A stretch of DNA of 9,953 nucleotides, taken from Rhodopirellula sp. Lineage in GTDB: Bacteria > Planctomycetota > Planctomycetia > Pirellulales > Pirellulaceae. Positions 1 through 7,577 of the stretch are shown here, in pieces (position 1 is the stretch's first letter; each line of letters begins with the position of its first letter). Location of the stretch: the NCBI GenBank assembly GCA_003513555.1, contig DOPG01000142.1:1-9953 (forward strand), read 5' to 3'. The position numbers and the translations under genes are program-made. The notes under the pieces were generated by a model. The model had not been told where the DNA came from. It saw only the letters and a list, made by a program, of their open reading frames with translations, and did not search any database.

Positions 1-136
1 TTCCGGTGTAGAACGGGTGACATTCATTACAAATGTCGATCTTCATCTCGGGCCGCACGCTACGAGTCTGAAAACTATTGCCGCAACCGCAGGTAACAGT
101 CGTGTCTTGGTAATTCGGATGAATGCCGTCTTTCAT
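1..136 (-). CDS. rpmE: Ribosomal protein bL31, zinc-binding form (partial, C-terminus cut off by window edge)
   Basis: This is the N-terminal 45 residues of large-subunit ribosomal protein bL31, which helps bridge the two ribosomal subunits. The translation starts MKDGIHPNYQDTTV and shows the family signature IHPxY near residues 5-9. A CxC pair (C16, C18) and a CxxC pair (C36, C39) follow, then HPFYTG at 40-45. Four cysteines mark the zinc-binding (C+) type rather than the cysteine-free paralogue induced by zinc starvation. The family is about 65-90 residues long, so a third or more of the gene lies beyond the left edge. The ATG at 134-136 is chosen because it matches the family N-terminus exactly; only a weak purine-rich stretch precedes it. 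The gene is transcribed away from the rest of the window. Identification is by recognising conserved residues and is very secure. Confidence 0.95.
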   Translation of the reverse strand, partial: MKDGIHPNYQDTTVTCGCGNSFQTRSVRPEMKIDICNECHPFYTG

Positions 137-199
137 GGCGTCTTTCAGATGGTTTGAGGTAGTTGGCGCTGGCTTTCGTACAGAGCCAATGAGCCCCGT

Positions 200-229
200 A
201 TCCTAGGGTAAATACCCCATTTTGTTCAA
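200..229 (-). promoter_or_regulatory. Candidate sigma70-type promoter for rpmE, with an inverted repeat in the spacer
   Basis: Read on the minus strand, TTGAAC (224-229) lies 18 bases before TAGGAT (200-205). Each box matches four of six consensus positions. Transcription would begin near 193 and give a leader of roughly 57 bases before the bL31 ATG. The spacer holds a 12-base inverted repeat, GGGTAAATACCC on the plus strand at 206-217, which could be an operator or chance. A second inverted repeat (TGGCT/AGCCA, 170-188) could form a short hairpin in the leader. Position relative to the gene is good, but the boxes are only moderate and nothing was scored computationally. Confidence 0.3.
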
Positions 230-649
230 GGCCTTTGAGGCGGAAAGCGTGATTCCCCCACCGATTTTCCACCACAGCCTCCTTCCCCACGCCATTTGTG
301 GGCTAAGTAGCCTCGCCTTGCTTGGATCCTGCCCCTCACCAAGTGAAACTAAGCGAAAGAAGTGAAATTCGGAAACCTACCACGAAGATAGGCCTGAAAT
401 ATCGCGGGTAGCGGGAAAATGAACTGGAATGACGCCAACAGGGACATTCACATCACTTAATTTTGCCACACCAACCCATCAACTACGGGCTGGAGACCAT
501 GCCGCGAGTGATTCACTAGCCCAGTTACTTGCCTCCTACAGTTTGGACTCCTGCCTGCTGTACGTCCGGTTCTGCACAGCTCGCCCGCTGAGCTTGCTCT
601 CTAGACGCCAAAGCTCTGAAGCTCTGAACCTAGCAGCATCACTCGAAGT
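230..649. other. Intergenic stretch between rpmE control region and the esterase gene; no gene seen
   Basis: This stretch lies beyond the 3' end of the esterase gene (stop at 650-652) and upstream of rpmE. I found no tRNA-like T-loop, no convincing terminator hairpin with a T-run, and no reading frame with a recognisable product. A plus-strand frame beginning at 429 runs on into the esterase gene antisense and is treated as a shadow. A small tandem duplication (AAGCTCTG twice, 611-626) sits near the esterase stop and is probably trivial. Confidence 0.5.
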
Positions 650-1582
650 TTATGGCTTGCGGGCGGAGCCATTATCACTTGAGGCGTCTGTGGCATCACC
701 GGTTTGTGCGGAAATGCCTAATTCACCTTCATCAGACTCCGCAGGCTTGCTCTCGGGCATGAGCACCGCCGCTAGAAAATCGCAAGCTTTCTCGAGAGCA
801 CTCGGATCCATTGCCGCCTGCATGTGTCCCGCATTTACGATACTGTAAAACTCGGTCTTTACTCCAGCCGACCTCAGCGCAAAAAAACATGCCTTTGTCC
901 AAGCTTCTGGAACAAGTGAATCTGCGGAACCATTGAAAAAGAAAATAGGTGCATCGTCTTCATCAACAAATGCAGCTGTGGATGCCGCGAGGAACAATTC
1001 TTTTTTGCTGGTCAAATCACCACCCATCCAAAACTCGGCCCAGCGTCCATTATCTGGAAACCAACGAAAATCGGTTGGCGCTCCACCGGCAGCCGCTACC
1101 TGAATCCGTGTATCGACATTTCCGTTGACGCCGCTCGGCGGTTTTCCTGTCGTCGCCAACAAAGAAACCAAGTGACCACCAGCCGAATACCCAATGGCTC
1201 CGAGGCGATCAGGATCCACTTTGTATTGTGAAGCATTTTTGCGAATCCATCGGACAGCCATCCGACAGTCCTCAATTTGCGCCGGGAACTTATACTGGGG
1301 AGCCAGCCGATAGTCGATTGCAAAACAAACAAATCCACGCTCGGCAAGCTCAGTTGCGTAAGCTCTTAACTGCCTGCGATTTCCACTTCGCCACGCTCCA
1401 CCATGCACAACCAACACGGCAGGATGTCTTCCATCTGCATGCGGTATGAAAGCATCCAGCAGCAGCTCGCGATCACCTACCGTCGAATACGTTATTTTTT
1501 CCTGGATCTCAAATGAAGTCTTACCGAGTGCAACCCCGGTAAACATCACCCAACAAAAAAAAGCCACCACGCGTAACATCAT
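650..1582 (-). CDS. Exported alpha/beta-hydrolase, BD-FAE / carboxylesterase-like
   Basis: A secreted serine hydrolase of the alpha/beta-hydrolase fold, similar to BD-FAE and hormone-sensitive-lipase-like esterases that cut acyl or feruloyl esters. Numbered from the ATG at 1582 (310 residues), the first 20 residues form a signal peptide ending ALG. HGGAW at 60-64 is the oxyanion-hole motif. GYSAGG at 131-136 is the nucleophile elbow with Ser133, and Asp221 (GSADSLVP) and His253 (NAGH) complete a full catalytic triad. The last 35 or so residues are acidic and Ser/Asp/Glu-rich, probably a disordered tail. An in-frame GTG at 1621 would add 13 residues ahead of the signal peptide, so the internal ATG is preferred; the adjacent ATG at 1579 is equally possible. 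It follows the lactonase-family gene on the same strand, with a gap of about 120 bases, and is probably co-transcribed. Fold and catalysis are secure; the natural substrate is unknown. Confidence 0.88.
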   Translation of the reverse strand: MMLRVVAFFCWVMFTGVALGKTSFEIQEKITYSTVGDRELLLDAFIPHADGRHPAVLVVHGGAWRSGNRRQLRAYATELAERGFVCFAIDYRLAPQYKFPAQIEDCRMAVRWIRKNASQYKVDPDRLGAIGYSAGGHLVSLLATTGKPPSGVNGNVDTRIQVAAAGGAPTDFRWFPDNGRWAEFWMGGDLTSKKELFLAASTAAFVDEDDAPIFFFNGSADSLVPEAWTKACFFALRSAGVKTEFYSIVNAGHMQAAMDPSALEKACDFLAAVLMPESKPAESDEGELGISAQTGDATDASSDNGSARKP

Positions 1583-1672
1583 TTCTAGATTTCTTGCCTG
1601 AGTAGTGAAACACTGTATCACACCTTCTTACAGATCGTCGCTTTATTCTATAACAGCCACCAAACTGCCCCT

Positions 1673-1693
1673 GTGTCGATCTGTAGCCGACAC
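1673..1693 (-). repeat. Small inverted repeat (possible hairpin) just after the lactonase-family gene
   Basis: GTGTCG at 1673-1678 and CGACAC at 1688-1693 are perfect inverted copies separated by nine bases. On the minus strand the hairpin would form eight bases after the lactonase stop codon, between the two genes. No T-run follows it in that direction, so it is not a typical intrinsic terminator. It could be an mRNA-processing or stability element, or chance. Confidence 0.25.
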
Positions 1694-1701
1694 CAAAAAG
1701 C

Positions 1702-2817
1702 TCAGAAGGCCACAAGATCAGAAATGTATTTTGGTAATTCCAAACGGCCTGCTTTCCTCAAACTACCATCGCTGCCAATTTCATACCCCAACAGCGATGC
1801 ACCCTCGAAGCAACTCACCAACAAGTACCGCCCCTTCGGCGAAAGTGACATGCCCCAAGGAACTCCCTCGGTCTCAGTTAAACCTAATACCTTGAGGGTC
1901 CCATCCTCTTGGACCCGGTATCCCGCAAGTCGATCAAAGTTCTGACGGCGTCCACGAATTGCCGAAAAGAGAAACTCGGCGTCTGGTGTGATCACAAGAT
2001 CAGAAGCTGACAGACCTTCTTTTGATTTACCGCGGGGAAGCACGTCACAGAGTTGCTTCAACGCAAGTTGGCCAGTCGATTTTTGGCTGTAAACTGAAAC
2101 ACCCACCTGTTGTTCATTGCTGAAGTAAACAATCGGTAACGAAGGATGGTAGGCAATGTGCCGTGGTCCTGTGCCTTCCGGTGGCCCAGCATTCTTAGGT
2201 GTCATCGCCAATATCTGGCCGGTCTCACTGTGAAATGTGTATTGAAATAACGCATTTGTTTCCTTCACGTAGGGGACGTACAGGAAGCGGTTGTTTGGTG
2301 AGGTCAAGATACAGTGTGCATTTCGGCGTCCTTCATCCACTGTCACAACATGTTCACCGACCGAACCGTCAGGCTTTAATCGATAAACATCGAGCTGCCC
2401 CTCGTGATAATTCAACCCCAGCAAAAACCTCCCTGTTCTATCAACACTCATGAACGCATACCCATGCTTGAAGGTAATCGCATTCACGTTTTCACAAGCG
2501 CCTGATTCATCCAAGCGAACGATTGCTCCGGCAGTGATGCTCTTCGCACCGTCCCACTGAGTTTTTGATGGTGCCACATACAGGACAGCCTTTTTCGAAT
2601 GCCGGCAAATAGTGGATCCTGCGAACCCAAGCGGTGCCCGTTCAGACATGGTGAAGTGGCAACCCGACTCACCCACTTCCGCACTGATGACAAGCAATTC
2701 CTGAGACGATCGACTTGGGGCGTAAACGTGAAATCCATCTCCCGCAGCAATTGGATCAGCCCCAATCATCCAAACCAAAAGGGCCACAAACAAAGGGCAC
2801 ATGCAATAATTTTTCAT
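1702..2817 (-). CDS. Exported lactonase-family seven-bladed beta-propeller protein
   Basis: A 371-residue protein of the lactonase / 6-phosphogluconolactonase (YbhE-type Pgl, Pfam Lactonase) beta-propeller family. Family members hydrolyse sugar lactones or carry out related ring chemistry. Residues 1-25 form a signal peptide (MKNYCMCPLFVALLVWM then IAAG), so this copy is exported, unlike cytosolic Pgl. The rest is a series of WD/YVTN-like blades. Typical features are NAHCILTSPNNRFLYVPY near 166-183, GTGPRHIAYHPSLPIVYFSNE near 215-235, ASDLVITPDAEFLFSAIRGR near 271-290, and PWGMSLSPKGRYLLVSC near 320-336. The length fits the family. No clear Shine-Dalgarno precedes the ATG. It is first in a minus-strand pair with the esterase and divergent from the PSCyt/DUF1501 pair. 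The fold is secure; lactonase activity is inferred from family alone, and a structural or binding propeller remains possible. Confidence 0.85.
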   Translation of the reverse strand: MKNYCMCPLFVALLVWMIGADPIAAGDGFHVYAPSRSSQELLVISAEVGESGCHFTMSERAPLGFAGSTICRHSKKAVLYVAPSKTQWDGAKSITAGAIVRLDESGACENVNAITFKHGYAFMSVDRTGRFLLGLNYHEGQLDVYRLKPDGSVGEHVVTVDEGRRNAHCILTSPNNRFLYVPYVKETNALFQYTFHSETGQILAMTPKNAGPPEGTGPRHIAYHPSLPIVYFSNEQQVGVSVYSQKSTGQLALKQLCDVLPRGKSKEGLSASDLVITPDAEFLFSAIRGRRQNFDRLAGYRVQEDGTLKVLGLTETEGVPWGMSLSPKGRYLLVSCFEGASLLGYEIGSDGSLRKAGRLELPKYISDLVAF

Positions 2818-2897
2818 TTACCAGATTTTCAGACGATGGTTGGAACAACATTGTCGAGCACACGCGTTGACGACATTCTACAACAATCTCGAACAGT

Positions 2898-2927
2898 CTT
2901 ATGCCATTCGGAAATATCGCATCTCAA
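2898..2927 (-). promoter_or_regulatory. Candidate promoter for the lactonase-family/esterase pair
   Basis: On the minus strand TTGAGA (2922-2927, five of six consensus positions) is followed after 18 bases by CATAAG (2898-2903, four of six). This would give a leader of roughly 75 bases before the ATG at 2817. It lies in the only non-coding region upstream of this pair, which supports it, but similar matches arise by chance. Confidence 0.3.
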
Positions 2928-2952
2928 ATGCAGCATCTGGCCCTTATTCAGT

Positions 2953-2981
2953 TTTAAAGAATCCATTTCCACAAATTTAAT
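2953..2981 (+). promoter_or_regulatory. Candidate promoter for the PSCyt-DUF1501 pair
   Basis: TTTAAA (2953-2958, four of six) and TTTAAT (2976-2981, five of six) are separated by the optimal 17 bases. They lie in the most A+T-rich part of the divergent region. Transcription would begin near 2988, leaving a leader of about 120-140 bases. The box does not overlap the minus-strand candidate, so the two could work independently or share an activator site. Confidence 0.35.
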
Positions 2982-3109
2982 TCTTTATGACAAAGCTTAC
3001 CCAACCAGACAAATGACCTGCATCGGAGGCGGTATGATGTCAACCAGCAGGGTAACCAACGGCAAAACCAAACAACGAAGCGCATTCCCTGCGTCAGTAA
3101 CCTTCCAAG

Positions 3110-6100
3110 ATGCATTCAGCACGGGCAACTATGCAACAAGTCAACTACAAAATCCCTGCGAGCATTTTGCTGATCTGCTTCGCAAGTGTGTTTGCAAATT
3201 CCGCCCTGCACGCTGACACCGAGAACACATTCGACGCCGTTGCCCCCGTTCTCATCCGCCACTGCTTGCAATGCCACCAAGGTAGTGAGCCCAGCGGAGG
3301 CCTGAACCTGACGACTGCAGAGAAGTTTGCTGCGGGTGGCGATAGCAGAAACCCCACAAACAATAGAGCTGTCACGGCAAGCCTCCTGTGGGAACGCATC
3401 TCAAGTGGTGAAATGCCACCAGAATCAACATTGTCTGACGCGGAGTTAGCAAGCATCAAGACCTGGATACAGGCCGGGACGCCGTGGCAAGATCGCAAAC
3501 TACATCTGTTTGACATGACCACCAAGCAACGGGCAGGAACGGATTGGTGGTCGCTGCAACCGCTGAAACAGTCCACCATTCCTCAGGATTTCCGTAACGA
3601 ACTGAATCCAATCGATGCATTCGTTAAGGCCAAGTTGCAAAGCAGTGGACTTACACTTTCACCAACAGCTGATTCAGCCACACTATTTCGTCGACTGTCA
3701 TTACATCTACATGGCATGAATCCCTCGCAGAAAAATCACGTCGACCTAACTGCTTTCAATCAGCGCTACAACGAACACGTTCAAGAATTCCTTGATTCCC
3801 CTAAATACGGAGAACGATGGGCAAGGCACTGGCTGGACCTCGCTCGCTTCGGTGAAAGCAACGGATTTGAACGTGACAAAGCTCGCCCTGATGCCTGGCG
3901 TTATCGCGACTGGGTCATCAAAGCGTTTAACGAAAACATGCCCTACGATCAGTTTTGTCGACTTCAGATCGCCGGTGATTGCCTTCCCAAAGCAGGGACT
4001 GATGGAACGATCGCCACGGGCTTCCTTGTTGCGGGAGCATACGATGATGTAGGTCAAAGTCAGCAAAGTGCCGCCATGCGAGCAGTCGTCCGCCAAGATG
4101 AATTAGAAGATTATGTTGGCACCGTTAGCCAAGCTTTCCTAGGCCTGACAACAAATTGCGCACGTTGCCACGACCATAAATTCGATCCCATTCTGCAATC
4201 AGAGTACTACGCTTTGTGCGCAGCTTTAGATGGCGTGAAACCCGGACGGCGGAACGTTACACCTGCTGCTGTCATCGCAGAGACGGAAGAAGAGATCAGC
4301 CATCTCAAGCGTCAAATCGACGAAACCAGAACACGTCTGAACGAACTGGAAAGCACCATTCGACAAGAAGTGAGCAAGAAGCTTTCAAAAAAACAAGCAC
4401 AACAAACCGCCGTCCTGCAGCCAGTCGCCCATTGGGATTTCAATAAGGACTTCAATGACACGCTGGGAACACTACACGGCAAAGCAGAGGGTGGAGCGTT
4501 TTTACAAGACGGAAAACTCATTCTCGACGGCAAACAGGCTCATGTCCTTACCGAGTCATTGAAACAACCCATTCAAGCAAAGACGTTAATCGCAAAGGTT
4601 TACCTTGGGGACCTTGAACAAGGAGGAGGTGCAGCAATTTCTTTGATTTCAGAGGCTTCCAAGCGTTTCGATGCCATCGTGTTCGGTGAACGCCAAGCGG
4701 GAAAGTGGATTGCGGGAAGCGAAAACTTTGTACGCACCACAGATGTATCAGCACCGGCTGAATTGCCTGAAAATGAATCCCGACAGCCAGTCCATATGGC
4801 AATCAGCTACCAAGCGGATGGCACCATTTCGCTTTACCGAAACGGCAAGGCTTACGGAGCTCCCTACAAGAGAGGCAATCCAATTTATTATCCTGAAAAA
4901 ACCAGAATTGGATTCGGAATTCGTTTGCTACCTGTTGGTGGAAACCGGATGCTAACCGGACAGATCGAACACGCCAGTCTTTACGACCGTGCCCTCACTG
5001 CAGACGAAATCAAAAGCTTGGCGATGGGCCAGAACTTCATCCGCAATGAAGAACTTTCAGCAATGATTTCGAAGGAGCAGAACGCCTCACGCGAGCGGCT
5101 TCGAGACAAACGAAACCAATTGTTAAAGAAAAACATCCAATTGCGTAAGCAGTACGCGTACGCTGTTCAACCAAGACAGCCTCAACCAACGTATCGACTA
5201 ATTCGCGGTAACACCGCTACACCGGCAGAGCTTGTGATACCAGCAGGAATCGCGAGTATTCAGGGGGTGAACCCATCGTTTCAACTGCCAGCCAATGCGT
5301 CTGACAAAGAACGGCGAAAGAAATTGGCTGAGTGGATCACAAATGAAAATAACCCTCTCTTCTCGCGGGTCATCGTGAATCGCATATGGCAACACCATTT
5401 CGGGACGGGGATCGTACGAACCCCCAGTGATTTCGGATTCACCGGAGGTAAACCCTCGCACCCTGAATTATTGGATTTCCTCGCCAATCATTTGATCAAC
5501 TCGGGATGGAAGCTGAAGGAATTGCATCGACTCATCGTGACATCCAAGACATGGAAACAGGCAATAACCGAAAACACCCGCGGAAACCAAATCGACGTGG
5601 GCAATCGTCTGCTGTGGCGTGGCAACCGCAGCCGCCTGGATGCAGAATCCATTCGCGACTCAATTTTGCAGATGGCCGGACAATTGAATGAATCGGGTGG
5701 TGGGCCATCTTATCAGGATTTCCGAACCTTCAATTTCAACAGCCAGTTCTACGAAGTGCTTGATCGTGAGGGACCACAATATAATCGTCGTACCATCTAT
5801 CGCATGATCATTCGTTCGGGGCGGCATCGTTTGCTTGATGCATTCGATTGTCCCGATCCCTCGGCAACGGCACCAAAACGAAGTCGCACGACAACTCCAT
5901 TGCAATCACTTTCTTTGTTGAATCACCCATTTACCATACGAATGTCGGGTCATTTCGCGCATCGAGTACGGAACGAAGTGGGCCAACACCCGATTGATCA
6001 GGTGACTCGAGCAGTTCAATTGGCTTGGTTTCGATTACCAACGCTTGAGGAACGTGAAATTTTTACGACGTTCGTGAAAGAGCATGACCTCGAAGCACTT

Positions 6101-6145
6101 TGCCGGGCACTCATTAATAGCAACGAGTTTCTCTATGTCGACTGA
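3110..6145 (+). CDS. Secreted PSCyt1-PSCyt2(DUF1549)-LamG-PSD1(DUF1553) multidomain cytochrome-like protein
   Basis: A 1011-residue exported protein of the large planctomycete family combining PSCyt1, PSCyt2 and PSD1 domains. A signal peptide ends near residue 35 (SALHA). PSCyt1 covers roughly 40-125, with a haem-binding CLQCH at 52-56 and a likely axial methionine in SGEMPP (Met102). PSCyt2 spans about 165-375, with the typical segment GERWARHWLDLARFGESNG at 234-252 and a second CxxCH in CARCHDHKFDP at 350-360. A charged coiled coil (about 388-432) leads into a LamG/concanavalin-A-like domain (about 438-640) ending in the usual YDRALTADEI stretch. A second charged helix (about 645-682) leads to PSD1 (about 735-1010), recognised by NPLFSRVIVNRIWQHHFG, TPSDFGFTGGKPSHPELLD and the terminal NSNEFLYVD. 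A role in extracellular electron transfer or polymer breakdown is often suggested for the family but unproven. The in-frame ATG at 3131 is an equally plausible start with a more compact signal peptide; neither has a strong ribosome site. Confidence 0.9.
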   Translation: MHSARATMQQVNYKIPASILLICFASVFANSALHADTENTFDAVAPVLIRHCLQCHQGSEPSGGLNLTTAEKFAAGGDSRNPTNNRAVTASLLWERISSGEMPPESTLSDAELASIKTWIQAGTPWQDRKLHLFDMTTKQRAGTDWWSLQPLKQSTIPQDFRNELNPIDAFVKAKLQSSGLTLSPTADSATLFRRLSLHLHGMNPSQKNHVDLTAFNQRYNEHVQEFLDSPKYGERWARHWLDLARFGESNGFERDKARPDAWRYRDWVIKAFNENMPYDQFCRLQIAGDCLPKAGTDGTIATGFLVAGAYDDVGQSQQSAAMRAVVRQDELEDYVGTVSQAFLGLTTNCARCHDHKFDPILQSEYYALCAALDGVKPGRRNVTPAAVIAETEEEISHLKRQIDETRTRLNELESTIRQEVSKKLSKKQAQQTAVLQPVAHWDFNKDFNDTLGTLHGKAEGGAFLQDGKLILDGKQAHVLTESLKQPIQAKTLIAKVYLGDLEQGGGAAISLISEASKRFDAIVFGERQAGKWIAGSENFVRTTDVSAPAELPENESRQPVHMAISYQADGTISLYRNGKAYGAPYKRGNPIYYPEKTRIGFGIRLLPVGGNRMLTGQIEHASLYDRALTADEIKSLAMGQNFIRNEELSAMISKEQNASRERLRDKRNQLLKKNIQLRKQYAYAVQPRQPQPTYRLIRGNTATPAELVIPAGIASIQGVNPSFQLPANASDKERRKKLAEWITNENNPLFSRVIVNRIWQHHFGTGIVRTPSDFGFTGGKPSHPELLDFLANHLINSGWKLKELHRLIVTSKTWKQAITENTRGNQIDVGNRLLWRGNRSRLDAESIRDSILQMAGQLNESGGGPSYQDFRTFNFNSQFYEVLDREGPQYNRRTIYRMIIRSGRHRLLDAFDCPDPSATAPKRSRTTTPLQSLSLLNHPFTIRMSGHFAHRVRNEVGQHPIDQVTRAVQLAWFRLPTLEEREIFTTFVKEHDLEALCRALINSNEFLYVD

Positions 6146-7577
6146 AACCAAACTGAATCGTCGGTCTTGGCTATCATTCGCATCTAGTGGTGTAGGTAGC
6201 CTTGCCTTGGCAGATTTACTGAGCCGAGAATCACGCCTGCACGCAGCCGAAGTTCTACCTGAAGCATCAGATCCTGCACCACACCATGCCTCGCGGGCAA
6301 AGCGGGTGATTCACATTTGCATGTTTGGTGGGCTTAGTCAGGTTGACTCGTTTGACTACAAGCCGGAACTCTCAAAATTGCATGGCAAGTCACTTGCAAG
6401 TGAAGAGAAACCGGATGTGTTTTTTGGCAAAGTTGGCTTACTGAGAAAGAGCGATTGGAACTTCAAACAACGTGGGCAGAGTGGACTCTGGATATCTGAC
6501 CTGTTCCCACATCTTGGGGAGGTTGCTGACGAATTGACGGTAGTCAATTCAATGTACGCCGAAACTTCCAATCACACTCCAGCAACATTCCAAGAAAACA
6601 CCGGATTTCGACTGAATGGTTTTCCGACTTTTGGTGCGTGGATGTCCTATGGCATGGGAAGCGAAACAGACGAACTGCCGTCCTACCTCGTGATTCCCGA
6701 TACGCGAGGTCTCCCAGCTGGGGGATCCATCAACTGGAGCAACGGCTTCCTGCCTGCTCGACACCAAGGTGTAATCATGCGCAGCAAAGGTAAGCCAGTT
6801 GACGACCTGTTTCCGCCCAAAAGTATCTCTGCTGATCTCGACATTGAAACACGACGCTTGCTGAATGGACTCAATCGAAGACATTTCAGCACGCGCAACA
6901 CCGACGACGAACTCGCTGCCAGGATTGGAAGCTACGGCTTGGCCGCAAAAATGCAAATGGCAGTTCCTGAAGTTACCAACCTCAATCAAGAAACAACTGC
7001 AACACAGCGACTTTATGGTCTTGGAAACTCGGAAACCGAAGATTTTGGACGTAGTTGCCTACTAGCGCGTCGACTGCTGGAAAAAGGTGTACGATTCGTC
7101 CAACTCTATTCCGGTGGTGCCTTCGGTTCCCCCAGAATCAATTGGGATGGGCACGAAAACATGAGGCAGAACCATGGACGGGAAGCTGGCCGTGCAGATA
7201 AGCCTTTGGCCGGTCTGATTCAAGATCTTCGTCAACGAGGAATGCTGGACGACACACTCGTCATCTGTACTTCAGAATTTGGACGCACCCCTTTCACGCA
7301 ATCGGCATCCGACCAACTCGGTATAGGTCGTGACCATAACCAAAATGGATTTTCGATCTGGATGGCAGGGGCGAAAATGCCAGGTGGGCGCACCTACGGA
7401 TCCACTGATGAGATCGGCTGGCAAGCAACTGAAAAACGGACCAGCTGGCCAGACCTGCACGCGAACCTGTTGCACCTCCTAGGCATCGATCACGAACGCC
7501 TTTCCTACTACCACAATGGGATCCAACGGCGTCTTACCAATGTGCATGGATCAGTGCTGCCAGAATTGATCGGCTAG
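6135..7577 (+). CDS. DUF1501 protein with Tat signal (alkaline-phosphatase/sulfatase-like fold)
   Basis: A 480-residue DUF1501 family protein, the usual partner of PSCyt2/PSD1 proteins in planctomycetes. The N-terminus has a twin-arginine motif (NRRSWLSF, residues 8-15) and a hydrophobic segment, so it is probably exported folded, perhaps with a bound metal. Family motifs are HICMFGGLSQVDSFDY (60-75), the SNHTPATFQENTG segment (145-157), NWDGHENM (336-343) and TSEFGRTP (379-386) followed by GRDHN (398-402). The Asp/His pairs at 338/340 and 400/401 sit where the alkaline-phosphatase superfamily places metal ligands. That placement is inference, and no enzyme activity is established for the family. 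The ATG at 6135 is chosen because it gives a normal Tat signal; an upstream ATG at 6084 would add 17 unrelated residues. The start overlaps the last 11 bases of the preceding gene, so translation is probably coupled. Confidence 0.9.
   Translation: MSTETKLNRRSWLSFASSGVGSLALADLLSRESRLHAAEVLPEASDPAPHHASRAKRVIHICMFGGLSQVDSFDYKPELSKLHGKSLASEEKPDVFFGKVGLLRKSDWNFKQRGQSGLWISDLFPHLGEVADELTVVNSMYAETSNHTPATFQENTGFRLNGFPTFGAWMSYGMGSETDELPSYLVIPDTRGLPAGGSINWSNGFLPARHQGVIMRSKGKPVDDLFPPKSISADLDIETRRLLNGLNRRHFSTRNTDDELAARIGSYGLAAKMQMAVPEVTNLNQETTATQRLYGLGNSETEDFGRSCLLARRLLEKGVRFVQLYSGGAFGSPRINWDGHENMRQNHGREAGRADKPLAGLIQDLRQRGMLDDTLVICTSEFGRTPFTQSASDQLGIGRDHNQNGFSIWMAGAKMPGGRTYGSTDEIGWQATEKRTSWPDLHANLLHLLGIDHERLSYYHNGIQRRLTNVHGSVLPELIG

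Noticed and set aside
75..290. 71-codon minus-strand frame overlapping rpmE
   Set aside because: It overlaps bL31 in a different frame and covers its promoter and leader; bL31 is certain.
611..626. Tandem AAGCTCTG repeat as a possible CRISPR or regulatory repeat
   Set aside because: Only two short copies with no spacers and no further copies nearby; most likely chance slippage.
429..848. 139-codon plus-strand frame near the esterase 3' end
   Set aside because: Half of it is antisense to the well-supported esterase, and the rest is low-complexity Leu/Ser/Ala sequence without family resemblance.
2599..3216. 205-codon plus-strand open frame across the divergent region
   Set aside because: It is antisense to the start of the lactonase-family gene and overlaps the start of the PSCyt gene in another frame. 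It has no recognisable domain or signal.
6084..6134. Upstream ATG for the DUF1501 gene
   Set aside because: It would add 17 residues before the Tat motif, lies inside the upstream gene and spoils the normal signal-peptide layout.
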